Assembly (NCBI RefSeq): GCF_040544485.1
Contig: NZ_JBDZDV010000004.1
Span: 62,001 to 126,000, forward strand
Length of the DNA: 64,000 nucleotides
Source: Lacicoccus halitifaciens
Lineage (GTDB): Bacteria > Bacillota > Bacilli > Staphylococcales > Salinicoccaceae
Reading direction: 5' to 3'
The notes under the pieces are model-generated. The model made no database searches and was not told the DNA's origin. It worked only from the letters and a program-made list of their open reading frames with translations. Both the position numbers and the translations under genes were made by a program. Of the stretch, positions 1 through 7,600 are shown one piece after another. Positions within the stretch are counted from its first letter, which is position 1, and each line of letters opens with the position of its first letter.

Positions 1-217
1 TGAATCCACCGCCGTTGACGTTGACTTTCACATCATAGTTACCTTCTGTTTCCGTAACTGTGAAAGGTTGGTTCAAGTCAAGGATCAGACTTTCGAATGG
101 GAGGTAATCTCTCATGTCGCGGCCATTGACCGTAACATTTCCTTCTCCCGGTACTAAACGTACACGTGCAACTGATGTTTTACGACGACCTGTTCCATAA
201 TATTCTACTTTAGCCAT
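1..217 (-). CDS. rpsI: 30S ribosomal protein S9 (partial, C-terminus beyond window)
   Basis: This is the N-terminal 72 residues of S9, a 30S head protein whose C-terminal tail (outside the window) approaches P-site tRNA. The reading opens with MAKVEYYGTGRRKTSVARV, the standard S9 start, and contains VNGRDMRDY. The ATG at 215-217 has a CCTCC-complement ribosome site about 10 bases upstream. It lies 21 bp after rplM on the same strand, the usual rplM-rpsI pair. The gene is cut by the window edge, not broken. Confidence 0.97.
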   Translation of the reverse strand, partial: MAKVEYYGTGRRKTSVARVRLVPGEGNVTVNGRDMRDYLPFESLILDLNQPFTVTETEGNYDVKVNVNGGGF

Positions 218-238
218 TTAATCAATTCCCTCCTATTC

Positions 239-676
239 TTATCCGCGAAGCGTATAGCTTTCTGGTTGTTGTGCTTCGTGTGGATGGCTGTCTTCAGCAT
301 ACACAAAAAGTTTTTTAGCCTGCTTACGTCCAAGTGACGTTTTTGGAAGCATGCCTTTGATGGATTTCTCCAGAAGACGTACAGGGTTTTTCTCCCTGAG
401 TTCACCGGCTGAAATTGATTTCATGTTACCGATATATCCAGTGTGTCTGTAGTACATCTTGTCCTGTGCCTTGTTACCTGTCATTTCGATTTTACCAGCG
501 TTAAGAATGATTACATAATCACCAGTGTCGACATGTGGTGTGTACGTTGGTTTATATTTACCGCGTAAGATGGATGCCACTTCTGATGAGAGGCGACCGA
601 GTGTCTGCCCTTCAGCATCGATTACATACCATTTGCGCTCAATGTTCGCTTCATTTGCCATGAATGTCTGACGCAT
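239..676 (-). CDS. rplM: 50S ribosomal protein L13
   Basis: L13 is an early-assembly 23S rRNA-binding protein. The 145 residues equal the staphylococcal length and begin MRQTFMANEANIERKWYVID. YTPHVDTGDYV and the GMLP segment are present, and the end is SYTLRG. The start has a GGAGG site. The gene is transcribed from its own promoter inside the truA 3' region through a structured leader, so it can be expressed independently of the ecf-truA genes upstream. Confidence 0.98.
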   Translation of the reverse strand: MRQTFMANEANIERKWYVIDAEGQTLGRLSSEVASILRGKYKPTYTPHVDTGDYVIILNAGKIEMTGNKAQDKMYYRHTGYIGNMKSISAGELREKNPVRLLEKSIKGMLPKTSLGRKQAKKLFVYAEDSHPHEAQQPESYTLRG

Positions 677-796
677 AATTTTTCCTCCTGTTTACACAAA
701 AATTTCCCTTTAAATAAAAAAATCTCGTTTATACTCTATATACACTTCACAATAAGTTTCCGGGGCTTATCGTTGGAATGATATAAAATTATACCG
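677..796 (-). ncRNA. rplM 5' leader, candidate L13 autoregulatory RNA
   Basis: About 120 untranslated bases separate the predicted transcription start from rplM. The RNA can form ACGATAAG/CTTATTGT (8 bp with one G-U, in the 750-775 region) around a CCCCGGAAA loop. It continues as an A/T-rich stretch to the GGAGG. L13 leader RNAs are a known ribosomal-protein autoregulation family in low-GC Gram-positives. The position and size fit; I cannot score a covariance model here. Confidence 0.55.
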
Positions 797-802
797 TTGT
801 TT

Positions 803-831
803 ATAATACTACTAATCCTGCATTTTGTCAA
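803..831 (-). promoter_or_regulatory. Sigma-A promoter of rplM-rpsI
   Basis: On the minus strand the -35 is TTGACA (complement of 826-831) and the -10 is TATTAT (complement of 803-808), spaced exactly 17 bases. It sits just past the truA stop, so rplM-rpsI has its own strong start. Confidence 0.8.
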
Positions 832-849
832 TATGAATTGTGGATTTTG

Positions 850-1596
850 TTACTTTTCAAAAGCTCCGTCGAAGTGGACTTTCTCGAGGTACAATCCTTC
901 CGCCGGAGCGGTCCTCGGAACAATTGTCCGGTCCTTTTGCCGGATGATGGCCTCGGTCTCCGGTTCCCGTCTGCCTGCGCCGACTTCGACGATATAGGCG
1001 ACGATGATCCGGACCATGTTGTACAGGAAGCCAGAGCCCGAGATGATGAAGTCGAAGCCTGCCTCCGTCTCCTCGATGCGGAATTCCGTGATGGTGCGGA
1101 CTTTATTGACGATTTCCGCCTTGGCGCTCGAGAAGCTTGTAAAGTCATGTGTGCCGAGGAACGGCTGCATGGCGGCAAGCATCCGTTCCTTGTCCAATTC
1201 ATGCGGGTAATGGGTCTTGAGCCCGTAAAAGAATGGATTCACGGTGTCTGCCGTATAGATGCTGTATCTGTACGTCTTGCCTTTAGAGTGGTACCTCACA
1301 TGGAAGTACTCGGGAATCTCGGCGACTTCGTTGATGCTGATGTCTGCAGGCAGGTTCCTGTTCAGTATATAGTGCCATTTGTCCACCGTGAGAGTGAGGT
1401 CCGTGTCGAAATGGCAGTACTGTTCAAGTGCATGGACGCCGCGGTCGGTGCGGGATGCGGGATGGATGCGCATCTGCCTTTTGTGCATCTTCGTGAGGGC
1501 CGCTTCGATCACGCCCTGCACGGTACGGTAGTTGTGCTGGTACTGGAAGCCGTGGAAGTCCTTCCCGTTGTAGCTCATCTTGAGTAGTATACGCAT
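850..1596 (-). CDS. truA: tRNA pseudouridine(38-40) synthase TruA
   Basis: TruA isomerises uridines 38-40 of the tRNA anticodon stem-loop to pseudouridine. The 248 residues are the usual family length. The catalytic Asp is residue 51 in SRTDRGVHA (family G-R-T-D-x-G-V-H-A; here Ser replaces the first Gly). The RYHSKGKTYRY segment and the C-terminal FLYNMVRI motif are intact. The start is 3 bp after the ecfT stop with its ribosome site inside ecfT, so it is translationally linked to the ecf genes, the common Firmicutes order. Confidence 0.96.
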   Translation of the reverse strand: MRILLKMSYNGKDFHGFQYQHNYRTVQGVIEAALTKMHKRQMRIHPASRTDRGVHALEQYCHFDTDLTLTVDKWHYILNRNLPADISINEVAEIPEYFHVRYHSKGKTYRYSIYTADTVNPFFYGLKTHYPHELDKERMLAAMQPFLGTHDFTSFSSAKAEIVNKVRTITEFRIEETEAGFDFIISGSGFLYNMVRIIVAYIVEVGAGRREPETEAIIRQKDRTIVPRTAPAEGLYLEKVHFDGAFEK

Positions 1597-1599
1597 GTG

Positions 1600-2397
1600 T
1601 CACATCCTCACAAGAAATAATAATACGCCGAAAGCAATGATGACGATGAGTGCTGCCGTATCCCGCAGATGCCAGTTGAGCTCGCGGTAGCTCGTACGGC
1701 CCGCTTCGCCCGTGTAACCCCTGACTTCCATCGCGACCGCCATCTCTTCGGCCCTCTTGAAGGCGGAGATGAAGAGCGGTATGAAGATGGGGATGAGTGC
1801 ATTGATCCGTGATTTCAGCCTGCCGGTCATGAATGTCGAGCCCCTTGCGCTCTGTGCTTTGATGATCTTCTCCGTCTCATCCATCAGCGTCGGTATGAAC
1901 CGGAGGCTGATGGAGATCATCATGGCAAGTTCATGCATGGGGATTTTGATTTTCTTAAGCGGTGCGCCCAGCTTCTCGATGGCATCCGTCAGCTCGATCG
2001 GGCTTGTCGTGAGCGTCAGTATCGTCGTGATGACCAGCAGCATGACGAGCCGAACGGTGATGTATATCCCCGTGATGAGCCCTTCCGAATCAATCTGTAT
2101 GAAACCCCATTCGAACAGCGTCGTCCCGCCCCTTGTGAAGAATATATGAAGGAGGAACGTGAAGATCAGTATGAACAATAAGATCTTCAATCCGTTGAAC
2201 AGGAAGAACAGATTGATCTGTGCAACTCTGATGATGCCAAGCACGAACAGCACCAGGAGTCCATAACCCACCCAGTGGTTCGCAAAGAAGATGATGACCA
2301 TCATCAAAAGTACGGAGACGATCTTGGCACGCGGATCGAGCCGGTGGATCACGCTGTCCCCGGGGATATAACGGCCGAGCAGCATATTACTGAGCAT
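1600..2397 (-). CDS. ecfT: ECF transporter transmembrane component EcfT
   Basis: EcfT is the shared membrane scaffold that couples the EcfA1A2 ATPases to substrate-binding S components for vitamins and trace metals. I chose the start at 2397 (MLSNMLLGRYIPGDS, 265 aa) because it has GGAGGG about 7 bases upstream; the longer reading to 2493 lies wholly within ecfA2. Several hydrophobic helices are visible, and the coupling-helix Ala-Arg-Gly motif appears in KAQSARGSTF. The start overlaps the ecfA2 stop by 11 bp. No S-component gene is next to it, so this is a group II (shared) ECF module. Confidence 0.93.
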   Translation of the reverse strand: MLSNMLLGRYIPGDSVIHRLDPRAKIVSVLLMMVIIFFANHWVGYGLLVLFVLGIIRVAQINLFFLFNGLKILLFILIFTFLLHIFFTRGGTTLFEWGFIQIDSEGLITGIYITVRLVMLLVITTILTLTTSPIELTDAIEKLGAPLKKIKIPMHELAMMISISLRFIPTLMDETEKIIKAQSARGSTFMTGRLKSRINALIPIFIPLFISAFKRAEEMAVAMEVRGYTGEAGRTSYRELNWHLRDTAALIVIIAFGVLLFLVRM

Positions 2398-3250
2398 GCA
2401 GAGCCCTCCATTCCCGGTACGACGTGATGAACGCATCCGTATTGCGGGGCATCCCTTCGAACACCACTCCTTTACGCTCCAGATCATGCACAAGCCTCAC
2501 GATATCCGGTATTTCGAGATGGTGGTCGGTCAAAAGTTTTTCATCGGTGAGTATGTCTTCAGTCCTGCCTTCCCGGATCAACTGGCCTCCGGCAAGGAGC
2601 TTCACTTCATCCGCATATTCGAACACATCGTTCATATCATGTGTGACGAGGATGATCGTAATATTGAAATCTTCCTGGATCTGCTTGAAGAGATCCATCA
2701 CTTCAATATGGCTCTTCGGATCAAGCCCCGCCGTCGGTTCGTCCACGATCAGTACTTCAGGTTCCATCGCGAGTATGCCGGCGATGGCGATTTTACGCAT
2801 CTGGCCGCCCGACAGATCAAACGGTGAACGGCCGAAGGCGCGTTCCGGCACGCCGAGCAGGGACAGGTACTTCTCCGCCCGTGCTTCCGCTTCTTCCTCA
2901 GTGAGCCCCATATTGAGCGGCCCGAACATGACGTCCTTCAAAATCGTTTCATCGAACAGCTGGTGCTCCGGGAACTGGAATACCATGCCGACATGCTTCT
3001 TCACCTGATGGATGATGCGCTGCTTCGTCCTGTGCTTCAATGTGAGGTCACCGACCTGGACGATGCCCCTCGTTGGCAGCAGGAGGCCGTTCAGATGCTG
3101 GATCAGCGTCGATTTGCCGCTGCCGGTCCGTCCGATGACGGCATAATATTTTCCGGGTTCGAATGACGTCGTGAAATTATTCAATGCAGTATGCTCAAAC
3201 GGCGTGTTGTTGTGGTAAATGCTGGTGAGGCCGTCCACTGTGATTTTCAT
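2387..3250 (-). CDS. ecfA2: ECF transporter ATPase EcfA2
   Basis: EcfA2 is the second energizing ATPase of the group II ECF vitamin importer. In its 287 residues: Walker A GRTGSGKST (40-48), Q-loop FQFPEHQLF, signature LSGGQMRK (146-153), and Walker B IVDEPTAGLDP followed by the His switch VTHDMNDV. The ATG overlaps the TGA of ecfA1 (ATGA), giving coupled translation. The signature Met-Arg-Lys instead of Lys-Gln-Arg is typical of EcfA2. Confidence 0.95.
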   Translation of the reverse strand: MKITVDGLTSIYHNNTPFEHTALNNFTTSFEPGKYYAVIGRTGSGKSTLIQHLNGLLLPTRGIVQVGDLTLKHRTKQRIIHQVKKHVGMVFQFPEHQLFDETILKDVMFGPLNMGLTEEEAEARAEKYLSLLGVPERAFGRSPFDLSGGQMRKIAIAGILAMEPEVLIVDEPTAGLDPKSHIEVMDLFKQIQEDFNITIILVTHDMNDVFEYADEVKLLAGGQLIREGRTEDILTDEKLLTDHHLEIPDIVRLVHDLERKGVVFEGMPRNTDAFITSYREWRALHAQ

Positions 3251-4035
3251 AGGCGAGCCACCAGCTCATCATGTGTGACATACCTGCCATCGAGGAACGC
3301 CCTTGATATCTGCATCTGATAAGGCAGCACAAGCCTGCTCTCGATCAATATGTCCGTATCGCTGAATATATGCTCGATCGACCCTTCATTGATGACTCTG
3401 CCATCCTTCATGATCACGGCGTAATCGCTCTTCTCGATTTCGCTCAGATCATGGGTGATGTAGATGAGCGTGGTGGTCCGCGTCTTATGGATCTCATCCA
3501 GTATGGCGAGTATGTCATTCCGTCCCTCCGGATCGAGCATGGAAGTCGCTTCATCCAGGATAAGCACGTCAGGTTCCATCGCAAGCGCCCCTGCGATTGC
3601 CACACGCTGCTTCTGCCCGCCGGAAAGCCTTGCCGGGGCATGGCGCCTATATGCGAGCATATTGACGGCAGAGAGCGCCTTTTCCGTCCTCTCGATCATC
3701 ACTTCCCGGGGCAGCCCCTGGTTCTCAAGGCCAAAGGCCACATCATCCTCGACCGTCGCCCCGACGAACTGGTTGTCCGGGTTCTGGAAGACGATCGCAA
3801 ACCTTTCACGGAAATCCTGGATATTATCCTGGGTGAGTGCTTCACCGTCCACGGTGATATTACCTGTATAGCCTTCGAGTATGCCCATCAGTATTTTGAC
3901 GAGCGTGCTCTTGCCCGAGCCGTTATGCCCGATGACCGATACCCAGTCCCCTTTGTTGAATGATAGGGAGATTTCATCAAGCGCCGTGGGACCGTCCGCC
4001 TGATAACGATAAGTTAGATTGTCGATTTTTATCAT
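3247..4035 (-). CDS. ecfA1: ECF transporter ATPase EcfA1
   Basis: EcfA1 is the partner ATPase of EcfA2. Walker A GHNGSGKS (36-43), FQNPDNQFVG, LSGGQKQR (137-144), Walker B LILDEATSMLDP and VTHDLSEI are all present. I place the start at 4035 (MIKIDNLTYRY, 262 aa), preceded by GGTGGTGGAG. An in-frame ATG at 4050 (five residues longer) is possible but lacks a ribosome site of its own. It is first in the ecfA1-ecfA2-ecfT-truA operon, directly after the rplQ terminator, as in other Bacillales. Confidence 0.94.
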   Translation of the reverse strand: MIKIDNLTYRYQADGPTALDEISLSFNKGDWVSVIGHNGSGKSTLVKILMGILEGYTGNITVDGEALTQDNIQDFRERFAIVFQNPDNQFVGATVEDDVAFGLENQGLPREVMIERTEKALSAVNMLAYRRHAPARLSGGQKQRVAIAGALAMEPDVLILDEATSMLDPEGRNDILAILDEIHKTRTTTLIYITHDLSEIEKSDYAVIMKDGRVINEGSIEHIFSDTDILIESRLVLPYQMQISRAFLDGRYVTHDELVARL

Positions 4036-4058
4036 ATGCTCCACCACCATTTTATATG

Positions 4059-4121
4059 TAAAAAAAAGCGCGTACCCTGCATAGAGCCGCGCGATCATTC
4101 ATTTATAGCCTGCAGGATACG
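4059..4121 (-). terminator. Intrinsic terminator of the ribosomal superoperon (after rplQ)
   Basis: On the minus strand an 11-bp stem (4111-4121 with 4071-4081, one G-U) closes a loop of about 30 bases and is followed by CGC and eight U (complement of 4061-4068). The long loop is unusual. It sits between rplQ and ecfA1, so ecfA1 probably depends on read-through or a nearby start. Confidence 0.75.
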
Positions 4122-4175
4122 TAGAGCTAGACAAGGAGACTTGGCTCCCTATCGTAACACTCCTACTGCTTTTAA

Positions 4176-4577
4176 TTATTCAGCATCTTCTGAAGCTGCC
4201 ACTGCACCTTCAACGAATTCGATGATGACAAGTTCAGCACCGTCACCACGGCGTTCGCCCAATTTTTTGATGCTTGTATATCCACCTTGACGGTCTTCGA
4301 AACGCGGTGCGATATCATCAAATAATTTTTGAAGTGCATCCTGAGTCGTTCCGTCTTCGTTAAGGATCTGGACGTCACGTACTGTACGGCCTGCACGGCG
4401 TCTTGCTGTGACATCTCCACGCTTACCGAGTGTGACAAGTTTATCGACGATGCTGCGCAGTTCTTTTGCACGTGCTTCAGTCGTAGTGATGCGCTCGCTT
4501 ACGATCAATGAAGTCGCAAGGTCTCTCAGCATCGCTTTCCTCTGGCTTGAAGTACGGCCTAATTTTCTGTAGCCCAT
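4176..4577 (-). CDS. rplQ: 50S ribosomal protein L17
   Basis: L17 is a 23S rRNA-binding protein near the exit tunnel. The 133-residue product opens MGYRKLGRTSSQRKAMLRDL, the universal L17 start. It has an acidic tail (VEGAVAASEDAE) and a short asparagine/aspartate-rich insert, as in other Firmicutes. It lies 18 bp after rpoA and is the last gene of the superoperon before the terminator. Confidence 0.98.
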   Translation of the reverse strand: MGYRKLGRTSSQRKAMLRDLATSLIVSERITTTEARAKELRSIVDKLVTLGKRGDVTARRRAGRTVRDVQILNEDGTTQDALQKLFDDIAPRFEDRQGGYTSIKKLGERRGDGAELVIIEFVEGAVAASEDAE

Positions 4578-4595
4578 GTGAAATAACCTCCTTTA

Positions 4596-5537
4596 TCAGT
4601 CTTCTTTGCGGAGACCCAGTCCAAGGTCTTCCAGCTTGAATTTAACTTCTTCCAAGGACTTGCGCCCAAGGTTTCTGACTTTCATCATGTCCGCTTCTGA
4701 TTTATCAGTAAGCTCCTGGACGGAATTGATCCCTGCACGCTTCAGACAGTTGTATGAACGCACGGAAAGATCCAGCTCCTCGATGGACATTTCAAGCACT
4801 TTCTCTTTCTGGTTCTCTTCCTTTTCAATCATGATTTCGACATTTTGAGCTTCATCCGTCATATCGACGAAGATGTTCAAGTGCTCGGTCATGATTTTAG
4901 CGGATAAAGATACTGCTTCCTGCGGTGTGATCGATCCATCAGTCCATACGTCAAGCGTGAGCTTGTCGAAATTGGTCATCTGGCCGACACGTGTGTTCTC
5001 CACAGTGTAGTTCACCCGTTCAACAGGTGTGTAAATCGAATCCACCGGAATGACGCCAATTGACAATTCATTCTTGTTGTCATCGGACATGGTGTAACCA
5101 CGGCCGCGGTCGGCGATCATCCTTATCTTCAACTGTCCGCCGCTTGCGACAGTCGCTATCTTAAGGTCAGGGTTCAGGATTTCCACATCACTGTCGTGAG
5201 TGATATCGGAAGCTTTCACTTCACCTTCACCTGAAACATCGATTTCCAATGTTTTTTCTTCTTCAGAATAAATTTTGAGTGCGAGTTGCTTAACGTTTGT
5301 AATGATCGTGGTCACATCTTCAACCACGTTCTCAATCGTTGAGAATTCATGCAGTACATTTTCTATTTCAATCGTTTTTACAGCCGCACCTGGTAAAGAT
5401 GACAATAGAATGCGACGTAAGGAGTTTCCAAGTGTTGTTCCATAACCGCGTTCCAATGGTTCAACAACAAACTTACCAAACTTAGAATCTTCCGACACTT
5501 CGACTGTTTCAATTCTAGGTTTTTCGATTTCAATCAT
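4596..5537 (-). CDS. rpoA: RNA polymerase subunit alpha
   Basis: The alpha subunit dimerises to nucleate core polymerase, and its C-terminal domain contacts UP elements and activators. In 313 residues: the N-terminal domain with EPLERGYGTTLGNSLRRILLSSLPG, the insert domain, and a C-terminal domain from about residue 245 with LDLSVRSYNCLKRAGINSV and the helix-hairpin-helix NLGRKSLEEVK. Its place between rpsK and rplQ is standard. Confidence 0.99.
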   Translation of the reverse strand: MIEIEKPRIETVEVSEDSKFGKFVVEPLERGYGTTLGNSLRRILLSSLPGAAVKTIEIENVLHEFSTIENVVEDVTTIITNVKQLALKIYSEEEKTLEIDVSGEGEVKASDITHDSDVEILNPDLKIATVASGGQLKIRMIADRGRGYTMSDDNKNELSIGVIPVDSIYTPVERVNYTVENTRVGQMTNFDKLTLDVWTDGSITPQEAVSLSAKIMTEHLNIFVDMTDEAQNVEIMIEKEENQKEKVLEMSIEELDLSVRSYNCLKRAGINSVQELTDKSEADMMKVRNLGRKSLEEVKFKLEDLGLGLRKED

Positions 5538-5623
5538 TCGTTTCTTTTCCTCCCTTTAAACGCCGAAAATATTATACAACCATGTGTTCTATTATAACTG
5601 ATTTGACGTTACAAATTAAGCAC

Positions 5624-6016
5624 TTACACACGGCGGCGTTTAGGTGGACGGCAACCATTGTGAGGTACAGGTGTCACATCTTTGATTGCTGTGATTTCCA
5701 GACCTGCAGATTGCAATGCACGGATTGCTGCTTCACGACCGGCACCTGGACCTTTGACTGTTACTTCAACTGTTTTCAGTCCGTGTTCCATAGCCGCTTT
5801 GGAAGCAGTTTCGGAAGCCATTTGAGCTGCGAATGGTGTTGATTTCTTAGAGCCTTTGAATCCTAACGCACCTGCAGATGACCATGATAAAGCATTGCCG
5901 AATTCATCTGTGATCGTTACGATCGTATTGTTGAAAGTTGAGCGGATATGCGCAACTCCTGCGTCTATATTCTTTTTCACCTTACGCTTACGACTTTGTT
6001 GTTGTCTACGAGCCAT
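5624..6016 (-). CDS. rpsK: 30S ribosomal protein S11
   Basis: S11 forms part of the 30S platform and contacts mRNA near the E site. The 130 residues contain GVAHIRSTFNNTIVTITD, GAGREAAIRALQ and the C-terminal TPVPHNGCRPPKRRRV. It has a GGAGG site and lies 23 bp after rpsM. Confidence 0.98.
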   Translation of the reverse strand: MARRQQQSRKRKVKKNIDAGVAHIRSTFNNTIVTITDEFGNALSWSSAGALGFKGSKKSTPFAAQMASETASKAAMEHGLKTVEVTVKGPGAGREAAIRALQSAGLEITAIKDVTPVPHNGCRPPKRRRV

Positions 6017-6039
6017 GATTACTCCTCCTTTACTTTAAA

Positions 6040-6405
6040 TTATTTCCTTTTGTTAGCTACTGTCTTGATTGGTCCTTTACGTGTACGGGCATTGTTCTTT
6101 GTATGCTGTCCGCGTACCGGAAGACCACGACGGTGACGGATTCCTCTGTATGAAGCAATCTCCATCAAACGCTTGACGTTCAGGTTCTGCTCACGGCGAA
6201 GGTCACCTTCCACTTTATAACCGTCAACGACTTCACGGATCTTGTTCAGTTCTTCTTCAGTCAGGTCTTTTACGCGAGTCTGCTCAGAAACGCCGGCTTC
6301 TGCCAGGATCTGCTGCGCTCTTGTATTACCGATACCGAAAATATAAGTTAAAGAAATAACGACACGTTTGTCACGTGGTACGTCAACTCCTGCTATACGA
6401 GCCAT
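6040..6405 (-). CDS. rpsM: 30S ribosomal protein S13
   Basis: S13 sits in the 30S head and makes the intersubunit bridge to L5. In 121 residues: MARIAGVDVPRDKRV, the helix-two-turn-helix region, YRGIRHRRGLPVRGQ and a basic tail TRKGPIKTVANKRK. The start has GGAGG and the gene is 20 bp after rpmJ. Confidence 0.98.
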   Translation of the reverse strand: MARIAGVDVPRDKRVVISLTYIFGIGNTRAQQILAEAGVSEQTRVKDLTEEELNKIREVVDGYKVEGDLRREQNLNVKRLMEIASYRGIRHRRGLPVRGQHTKNNARTRKGPIKTVANKRK

Positions 6406-6425
6406 ATGTTACACCTCCGTTTATT

Positions 6426-6539
6426 TTATCCTTGCTTCTGTTTATGCTTAGGGTTCTCACAGATTACCATGACTTTACCGTTTCTGCGTATGACTTTGCA
6501 TTTTTCACAGATCGGCTTCACTGATGGTCTTACTTTCAC
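6426..6539 (-). CDS. rpmJ: 50S ribosomal protein L36 (short gene, GTG start)
   Basis: This 37-codon gene translates as MKVRPSVKPICEKCKVIRRN through to NPKHKQKQG. The zinc ligands Cys11, Cys14, Cys27 and His32 are all present, so it is the zinc-binding (C+) form. The start is GTG (complement of 6537-6539), preceded by an AAGGAGGTAATACTC site. It lies between infA and rpsM as in other Bacillales. Its size and GTG start make it easy to miss. Confidence 0.97.
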   Translation of the reverse strand: MKVRPSVKPICEKCKVIRRNGKVMVICENPKHKQKQG

Positions 6540-6569
6540 GAGTATTACCTCCTTAAAATGTGGAGTCCA

Positions 6570-6788
6570 TTATTTAAAACGATAAGTGATCCTGCCACGC
6601 GTCAGATCGTACGGTGACATTTCAACTGTAACTTTATCGCCAGGAAGAATACGTATATAGTTCATACGGATTTTACCTGAGACATGCGCCAAAATCTCAT
6701 GTCCATTTTCCAGTTCAACTTTAAACATTGCATTCGGTAAAGTATCAAGTACTGTACCTTCAAGTTCAATTACATCCTGTTTACTCAC
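6570..6788 (-). CDS. infA: Translation initiation factor IF-1 (GTG start)
   Basis: IF-1 binds the 30S A site during initiation. The 72 residues are a full S1-like OB fold: MSKQDVIELEGTVLDTLPNA, HISG-equivalent HVSGKIRMNYIRILPGD, ending SPYDLTRGRITYRFK. The initiation codon is GTG (complement of 6786-6788) with GGGGG upstream. Confidence 0.98.
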   Translation of the reverse strand: MSKQDVIELEGTVLDTLPNAMFKVELENGHEILAHVSGKIRMNYIRILPGDKVTVEMSPYDLTRGRITYRFK

Positions 6789-6907
6789 TTCAATTCCCCC
6801 TTTACAGTTTCATATTTCTATCGAAATACACTTCAGGTGAAGATCGCATTCACTTAACGTCAAATCAAAATATTGAACTCATATATTTTTAAACTGCGTC
6901 TTGCCTT

Positions 6908-6938
6908 ATTCACCTAAAAGTACTGTCTGGAGGTGAAT
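6908..6938 (-). other. Intercistronic hairpin between adk and infA
   Basis: An 8-bp perfect inverted repeat (ATTCACCT/AGGTGAAT, 6908-6915 and 6931-6938) begins two bases after the adk stop on the minus strand. There is no U tract, so it is more likely an mRNA stability or processing structure than a terminator. The rest of the 150-bp gap shows no clear gene. Confidence 0.4.
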
Positions 6939-6939
6939 A

Positions 6940-7587
6940 CTATAAATTTTGTAAAATCTCATCGATTTCAACAAAGACATCGTCGATGTCCTTCGAGCCA
7001 TCCACGTTTAGGAGGATGCCTTGATCTTTATAGAAGTCCAGTAATGGCTGTGTCTGTTTCAAGTTCACTTCAAGACGGTTTGCGACCGTTTCCGGGTTGT
7101 CATCTTCGCGCTGGTACAGCTTGCCGCCATCCAGGTCGCACACGCCTTCCTGTTTCGGCGGGTTGAAGACCAGGTGGTATGCCGTGCCGCACACTTCGCA
7201 GATGCGTCTGCCGGTCAACCGGTTGATCAGTTCTTCTTCGTCCACATCGACATTGATCGTCCGGTCGATTTTGGTCCCGAATTCGTCCATTATTTCATTC
7301 AAAGCTTCAGCCTGTTCCACAGTGCGCGGGAAGCCGTCGAGCAGGAAGCCGTCTTTTGCGTCACTCTGTGACAGACGCTCCCTGACGATGCCGATCGTCA
7401 CCGAATCCGGAACAAGTCCGCCTTCATCCATATAGGATTTGGCTTCCATGCCAAGCTCTGTTTCATTTTTTATAGCCAGGCGGAACATATCACCAGTGGA
7501 AATATGAGGGATCGGGTATTTTTTGATAATCTTTGAGGCCTGAGTCCCTTTACCTGCACCGGGCAAGCCCATCAATATGATATTCAT
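6940..7587 (-). CDS. adk: Adenylate kinase
   Basis: It catalyses ATP + AMP = 2 ADP. In 215 residues: P-loop GLPGAGKGTQ (7-16), the AMP site HISTGDMFR and DGFPRTVEQA, and a long LID (about 125-165). The LID carries a zinc site Cys130-x2-Cys133-x16-Cys150-x2-Asp153, the Cys3-Asp arrangement of Bacillus adenylate kinases. It is 13 bp after secY. No map gene lies between adk and infA. Confidence 0.98.
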   Translation of the reverse strand: MNIILMGLPGAGKGTQASKIIKKYPIPHISTGDMFRLAIKNETELGMEAKSYMDEGGLVPDSVTIGIVRERLSQSDAKDGFLLDGFPRTVEQAEALNEIMDEFGTKIDRTINVDVDEEELINRLTGRRICEVCGTAYHLVFNPPKQEGVCDLDGGKLYQREDDNPETVANRLEVNLKQTQPLLDFYKDQGILLNVDGSKDIDDVFVEIDEILQNL

Positions 7588-7600
7588 CCAAATAATCCTC

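Noticed and set aside
838..1587. Long plus-strand frame opposite truA
   Set aside because: It is the mirror frame of a clear truA gene and shows no domain or ribosome site.
6789..6939. Missing map gene or small gene between adk and infA
   Set aside because: The 150-bp gap has no start with a ribosome site; staphylococci lack map here too.
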